Shown: positions 6,212 through 8,376 of the stretch, piece by piece
How the letters are laid out: each line of letters opens with the position of its first letter
How positions within the stretch are numbered: position 1 is the first letter of the stretch
NCBI GenBank assembly: GCA_943356395.1
Contig: CALRFC010000034.1
Location: 1 to 8,376 of the forward strand
DNA: 8,376 bases
Reading direction: 5' to 3'
Origin: Candidatus Nomurabacteria bacterium
GTDB lineage: Bacteria; Patescibacteriota; Minisyncoccia; Phycocordibacterales; UBA9973
Program-made: the position numbers and the translations under genes
The notes under the pieces: generated by a model
Told to the model about the DNA's origin: nothing
Seen by the model: the letters and a program-made list of their open reading frames with translations, nothing else
Database searches by the model: none

Positions 6212-6235
6212 AAAGAGCCGATTGGCTCTTTTTTT
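6212..6235 (+). terminator. Intrinsic terminator of the small RNA
   Basis: AAAGAGCC (6212-6219) pairs with GGCTCTTT (6224-6231) across a GATT loop, and T runs to 6235. It lies after the RNA core and before the separate RT promoter, so RNA and RT appear to be two transcription units. The loop is the same GATT as in the terminator at 2320-2341. Confidence 0.9.
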
Positions 6236-6253
6236 GTTTGATTAATGGTGTTA

Positions 6254-6266
6254 TTTGTGGTATAAG
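6254..6266 (+). promoter_or_regulatory. TTTGTGG extended -10 promoter of the RT gene
   Basis: TTTGTGGTATAAG lies 17 nt before the ATG at 6284, downstream of the small RNA terminator. It shares TTTGTGGTA with the priA promoter. The predicted leader is about 11 nt and lacks a Shine-Dalgarno sequence. Confidence 0.62.
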
Positions 6267-6283
6267 AAAGCAAATCATAAACA

Positions 6284-7246
6284 ATGGGAAGTACACAACT
6301 TAGTCTATTTTCTTTCTTTGAAACAAACTACTCACAGGTATTGAAACGCGAGTACAAAGGAAATTCCGTAAAGAAACGGGCATACTTTTCCCAGTCGAAA
6401 ATTGCCAAGGGTATTTTGGAGGATCTGCTTCTTTCACTGGTTCGGGAATTAAAATTGGAACGAAACGAACTGGAGGAGCTCATGCAGAAATCACCGCTCC
6501 AAAACATAGCGAAACATATCCGCATGGAGCTTGGCAAAAAATCCCTGTTCCCCCGTTATTTCGTCGTCATCGACATAAAGAAGGCGTACGAAAACACTTC
6601 TTTCAAGATGATTTCGGATTTTCTGCGGAAAAAAGGAGTAACGGATGAATTGATTGAAAAATTGCGGGAAATGTCGTTTACTCCGGACAAACGCATCATT
6701 ACCGGAGCGACAAGTTCGCCGTTTCTCTTCAATTATTACTGCGAGAAAACAATCGACGAAAAATTGGAAAGATATATGCACGGGAAAAATATCGTCTACA
6801 CGCGATTCTTCGATGATTTGATATTTTCTTCACAAGAACCGATCGGTCTTCGGAAGCGCAAGCGATTCCTTGAAATAATCCGCGGCGCAGGATATGAATC
6901 GAATAGCGGGAAAATGCGCGTACTCGACCTGGCACACGGCCCGATACTTTTGAACGGCTTCTTCATTTCTTATGACAAGAAAAAAGGAAGTTGTGACATA
7001 ACGCTCGACCGGAAGCAAATGCGGAAAATCGAGAGCGTTTTGCAAAATGCGATCGCTAAGCCGAAAAAATACAAGCGAGAGTTCGTTGATGGAACCGTGG
7101 GGACGCTCAAGCATCTGTGCCGCAGAAAAGGATTCGCTACAGTGCGTGAACAGAAGCTTTTGGATCTTTATCTGTCCTACAGCATTTCTGCGCCGCCTTC
7201 AAAACTCAAAAAGAGACAACTCGAAAGGTGGTATGAGCCCTTCTGA
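6284..7246 (+). CDS. Retron-type reverse transcriptase (divergent)
   Basis: The 320-aa product is an RNA-directed DNA polymerase, expected to copy part of its partner RNA into cDNA. Motifs in order: NIAKH (74-78), a variant at the place of the retron NAxxH element; motif A FVVIDIKKAY with D97; motif B ITGATSSPFLFN (about 138-150), like retron GAPTSPxLSN; motif C YTRFFDDLIFS with D177-D178, matching retron YTRYADDLTFS except FF for YA; SNSGKMR (206-212) as motif D; ILLNGFF (221-227) where retrons have VTG; then a basic thumb (GTVGTLKHLCRRKGF). The three metal-binding aspartates remain, so it should be active. The N-terminal 70 residues lack the usual IPKKSGGxRxI element. Length fits free-standing retron RTs, with no maturase or integrase domain. 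It is monocistronic. The upstream structured RNA with a1/a2-like repeats supports a retron. A diversity-generating RT is less likely because motif B is not LTSQ-type and no template/variable repeat is seen. Confidence 0.87.
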   Translation: MGSTQLSLFSFFETNYSQVLKREYKGNSVKKRAYFSQSKIAKGILEDLLLSLVRELKLERNELEELMQKSPLQNIAKHIRMELGKKSLFPRYFVVIDIKKAYENTSFKMISDFLRKKGVTDELIEKLREMSFTPDKRIITGATSSPFLFNYYCEKTIDEKLERYMHGKNIVYTRFFDDLIFSSQEPIGLRKRKRFLEIIRGAGYESNSGKMRVLDLAHGPILLNGFFISYDKKKGSCDITLDRKQMRKIESVLQNAIAKPKKYKREFVDGTVGTLKHLCRRKGFATVREQKLLDLYLSYSISAPPSKLKKRQLERWYEPF

Positions 7247-7264
7247 TCTTCGGAAGGGTTTTTT
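7238..7264 (+). terminator. Intrinsic terminator of the RT gene
   Basis: CCCTTC (7238-7243) pairs with GAAGGG (7253-7258), followed by six T (7259-7264). The RT stop codon (7244-7246) lies in the loop, so the terminator overlaps the gene end and closes the cassette. Confidence 0.85.
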
Positions 7265-7292
7265 ATATGGAAAATTTGCGCGAATGAGGCGG

Positions 7293-7304
7293 TTGTGGTA
7301 TTCT
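7293..7304 (+). promoter_or_regulatory. TTGTGG extended -10 promoter of rpsU
   Basis: TTGTGGTATTCT ends 6 nt before the ATG at 7311, the same distance as at priA. The mRNA would be leaderless. Confidence 0.62.
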
Positions 7305-7310
7305 CATCCC

Positions 7311-7562
7311 ATGTCACAAGCAAATGTAGAAATCAAAAAGAGCGGGAGCGAGAACAACGCGAGCGTGTTGCGCCGTTTTATGAGGAAAATGCAGGAATCA
7401 AATGTCATCCGGACGGTCAAAGGCAAACGCTACAGCGAACGCAAGAAGTCGAAGCTCACCCAGAAAAAGTCGGCCCTGAAGCGCATCGGGCGCCGCAAAG
7501 AGATCGAGAAGCTCAAAAAAATGGGCAAGTTCGTCGAAACGAAGACGAGAGGACGGAGGTAA
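7311..7562 (+). CDS. rpsU: 30S ribosomal protein bS21
   Basis: The 83-aa, very basic product matches bS21, which sits near the anti-Shine-Dalgarno end of 16S rRNA in the small subunit and helps mRNA binding. The N-terminal part VEIKKSGSENNASVLRRFMRKMQESNVIRTVKGKRYSERKKSK follows the bS21 plan (VxVxxxExxxxxLRRFKRxxxxxGVxxxxRxRxxYExxxxKR), and the lysine/arginine-rich C-terminal helix (LKRIGRRKEIEKLKKMGKF) is as in CPR versions. I chose ATG 7311 over longer upstream readings because the protein begins there by similarity and a promoter sits directly before it. It is a single-gene unit between the RT terminator and an intergenic CAT repeat array. Its presence is notable next to genes without Shine-Dalgarno sequences. 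Confidence 0.88.
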   Translation: MSQANVEIKKSGSENNASVLRRFMRKMQESNVIRTVKGKRYSERKKSKLTQKKSALKRIGRRKEIEKLKKMGKFVETKTRGRR

Positions 7563-7572
7563 AAATTCGACA

Positions 7573-7677
7573 CATAACACATAGCATGGAACGCATAGCG
7601 CAGTAACATGGAATACAAAACATGGAGCATAGAACATAAATCATCAAAAAATAATGGTCTATGATTCATGATCTATG
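7573..7677. repeat. CAT heptamer repeats, inverted pair
   Basis: CAT occurs at 7607, 7621, 7628, 7635 and 7642 in register 7, and the opposite orientation (ATG) at 7654, 7661, 7668 and 7675, also in register 7. The two arms (about 7607-7644 and 7654-7677) can therefore pair imperfectly into a long hairpin. Looser copies begin at 7573. This fills the gap between rpsU and ybeY; no other terminator is seen there. Confidence 0.75.
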
Positions 7678-7708
7678 TTTTATTTGTCATTCGGTGATTT
7701 GAGTCTAG

Positions 7709-7736
7709 TTGGTATCATTAGTACAATTTGTATATT
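7709..7736 (+). promoter_or_regulatory. Putative ybeY promoter
   Basis: TTGGTA (7709-7714) and TATATT (7731-7736) are separated by 16 bp, with TTTG directly before the hexamer. The ATG at 7754 follows 17 nt later, so the leader would be about 11 nt. Confidence 0.45.
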
Positions 7737-7753
7737 GGCATCGTAACGATTGC

Positions 7754-8146
7754 ATGCTCAATACAGAAAACTTTTCCATAACATATCTCTCAAAGAAAAG
7801 CAGGCTTCCGCGCCTGCCTTTTTTGGCGATGAAAGAGAAAATCCTCGGGAAATCCTACGAGCTCTCCGTCGTAGTTGCGACGCCCGCACTCTCAAAAAAG
7901 CTCAACCGCGAGCGCCGCGGGAAAAACAAGCCGACGAATATCCTTTCGTTCGAGCTCGCGAAAGATTCCGGCGAGATCGTGCTCGAGCTCGGATGCATCC
8001 GCCGCGACGCGCCGAAATTTTCCATGAAGTACGGGGAGTTCGTCCGCTTCCTGTTTATCCACGGACTTTTGCATTTGAAAGGACACGCGCATGGTAGTAC
8101 AATGGAGAAGCAAGAAAAAAAGTGGATGAAGTTTTTTAGCGAATAG
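7754..8146 (+). CDS. ybeY: Endoribonuclease/rRNA maturation factor YbeY
   Basis: The 130-aa product is a YbeY (UPF0054) metalloprotein, a zinc-dependent single-strand RNase active in 16S rRNA 3' end maturation and ribosome quality control. The zinc triad is present in HGLLHLKGHAH (H103, H107, H113; pattern Hx3Hx5H). The family element PTNILSF and the strand GEIVLEL precede it, and a charged C-terminal helix (MEKQEKKWMKFF) follows. The usual Asp before the last His is Ala. ATG 7754 is preferred because FSITYLSKKSRLPRLPFL fits the N-terminal strand region of CPR YbeY. An in-frame ATG at 7829 would give a 105-aa form lacking it. A terminator-like hairpin lies between these two starts (7800-7824). 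The FtsA-like gene follows after a repeat-rich gap of about 170 bp. Confidence 0.88.
   Translation: MLNTENFSITYLSKKSRLPRLPFLAMKEKILGKSYELSVVVATPALSKKLNRERRGKNKPTNILSFELAKDSGEIVLELGCIRRDAPKFSMKYGEFVRFLFIHGLLHLKGHAHGSTMEKQEKKWMKFFSE
7800..7824 (+). terminator. Terminator-like hairpin inside early ybeY
   Basis: GCAGGC (7800-7805) pairs with GCCTGC (7812-7817) across 6 nt, followed by C and six T (7819-7824). It has the form of an intrinsic terminator yet covers codons 16-24 of ybeY. It could be an attenuator, or chance from the codons for SRLPRLPF. Confidence 0.5.
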
Positions 8147-8174
8147 TGAATCATTTGGGGCGCGTGATACATGA

Positions 8175-8203
8175 GGTTCTAGGTTCTAGTTGCTAGGTTC
8201 TAG
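8175..8203 (+). repeat. CTA heptamer repeat (copy 2), left arm of inverted pair
   Basis: CTA recurs at 8179, 8186, 8193 and 8200, exactly 7 nt apart. The first 22 nt match the copy after murA at 21 positions. GCTAGGTTCTAG (8192-8203) is the exact reverse complement of 8288-8299. Confidence 0.8.
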
Positions 8204-8280
8204 AAAATACAAGACTCTGAATATCAGGCAAGCCAAATGCGATGCGTTTCTTTTTCCTAAAAAAATTCTTCGTGCTTTCA

Positions 8281-8305
8281 CTAGTCCCTAGAACCTAGCC
8301 GCTAA
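8281..8305 (-). repeat. CTA heptamer repeat (copy 3), right arm of inverted pair
   Basis: CTA recurs at 8281, 8288, 8295 and 8302, again period 7, in the opposite orientation to copy 2. CTAGAACCTAGC (8288-8299) pairs perfectly with 8192-8203. The 77 nt between the arms show no gene. The repeat ends 13 nt before the ftsA-like ATG. Confidence 0.78.
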
Positions 8306-8318
8306 AACCTGCTCCCCC

Positions 8319-8376
8319 ATGGCTCCACGCACCATCATCGGAATAGATGTCGGAACCCAAACCACGCGCGTGGTGG
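8319..8376 (+). CDS. ftsA: FtsA-like actin-family cell division protein (first 19 codons)
   Basis: The start MAPRTIIGIDVGTQTTRVV carries the phosphate-1 motif GIDVGTQTT of actin/Hsp70-fold ATPases near the N-terminus. This form fits FtsA, the membrane anchor of the FtsZ ring, and its place after ybeY agrees with CPR gene order as I recall it. PilM and other members of the fold share this motif, and only 19 residues are visible, so the gene name is tentative. There is no Shine-Dalgarno sequence; CCCCC precedes the ATG. Confidence 0.6.
   Translation, partial: MAPRTIIGIDVGTQTTRVV

Larger units (their letters stand above)
5969..6235 (+). ncRNA. RT-associated structured RNA, retron-like msr/msd candidate
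   Basis: A predicted transcript of about 267 nt runs from the promoter at 5934-5962 to the terminator at 6212-6235. The core 5998-6180 is closed by 14 perfect pairs (5998-6011 with 6167-6180), placed as the a1/a2 repeats of retron RNAs are, just upstream of the RT gene. Inside are compact hairpins: 6013-6034 (AAGCGTGC with GCA-A-CGCTT, one bulge), 6042-6055 (GCTCG-GAAA-CGGGC, a GNRA tetraloop), 6056-6069 (GGAGC-TATC-GCTCC), 6074-6097 (one or two mismatches), 6112-6139 (CTTTTGA with TCAAAAG; TCAATC/GATTGA at 6107-6129 is an alternative), and 6141-6164 (CGCAAA with TTTGCG). TAAGC directly after the left arm resembles the AGC context of the retron branching guanosine (candidate G6015). There is no single long msd hairpin, so it may be a new retron RNA type or another RT-partner RNA. 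This folding was done by eye. Confidence 0.72.

Noticed and set aside
5969..6235. Riboswitch controlling the RT gene
   Set aside because: A multi-hairpin plus terminator layout would fit, but the RT has its own promoter after the terminator, and no known aptamer consensus was recognised. It is kept only as an alternative.
6284..7246. Diversity-generating retroelement RT
   Set aside because: Motif B is GATSSP rather than the LTSQ type, there is no Avd-like gene, and I saw no template/variable repeat pair in the window. A variable repeat far away cannot be excluded.
7573..7677. CRISPR-like array
   Set aside because: The unit is 7 nt without spacers, and no cas gene is present.

Overview
The window reads as a piece of a Candidate Phyla Radiation (Patescibacteria, Parcubacteria-like) chromosome. 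This is inferred from gene content and style, not from a database match. The signs are a divergent MurA, a PriA homologue whose ATPase motifs are gone, a bS21 of the CPR type, a short YbeY just ahead of an FtsA-like start, small single-gene transcription units, and almost no Shine-Dalgarno sequences. Most genes have a -10 box only 6 to 17 nt before the ATG, so leaderless or near-leaderless mRNAs look like the rule.

Layout. Positions 1-301 (minus) hold the 5' part of mreB, divergent from a murA-like gene (394-1767, plus). Positions 1768-2354 hold a heptamer repeat, a 20-bp palindrome, a perfect 46-bp palindrome, a bidirectional terminator, a small secreted or membrane protein gene (1955-2191, minus), a second perfect 46-bp palindrome and another terminator. 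A histidine phosphatase gene (2355-2960, minus) and a degenerate priA gene (3083-5026, plus) follow. Positions 5027-5219 hold CAT-heptamer repeats and a 35-bp palindrome.

Positions 5211-7264 look like an inserted, AT-richer cassette. A 219-aa protein of unknown function (minus) is divergent from a small RNA gene that has its own promoter, a terminator and a multi-hairpin core closed by a 14-bp inverted repeat (5998-6180). Downstream is a 320-aa reverse transcriptase of retron type (6284-7246), with its own promoter and terminator. This RT plus structured RNA, with the divergent gene as a possible effector, is the most interesting part of the window. I read it as a non-canonical retron or retron-like system.

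Core genes resume with rpsU/bS21 (7311-7562), ybeY (7754-8146, with a terminator-like hairpin inside its early codons) and the first 19 codons of an ftsA-like gene (8319-8376). mreB, murA and ftsA belong to cell shape, wall synthesis and division; priA is replication-linked; rpsU and ybeY belong to ribosome function. Intergenic spaces carry two families of period-7 repeats (CTA-based and CAT-based), often arranged as inverted pairs.
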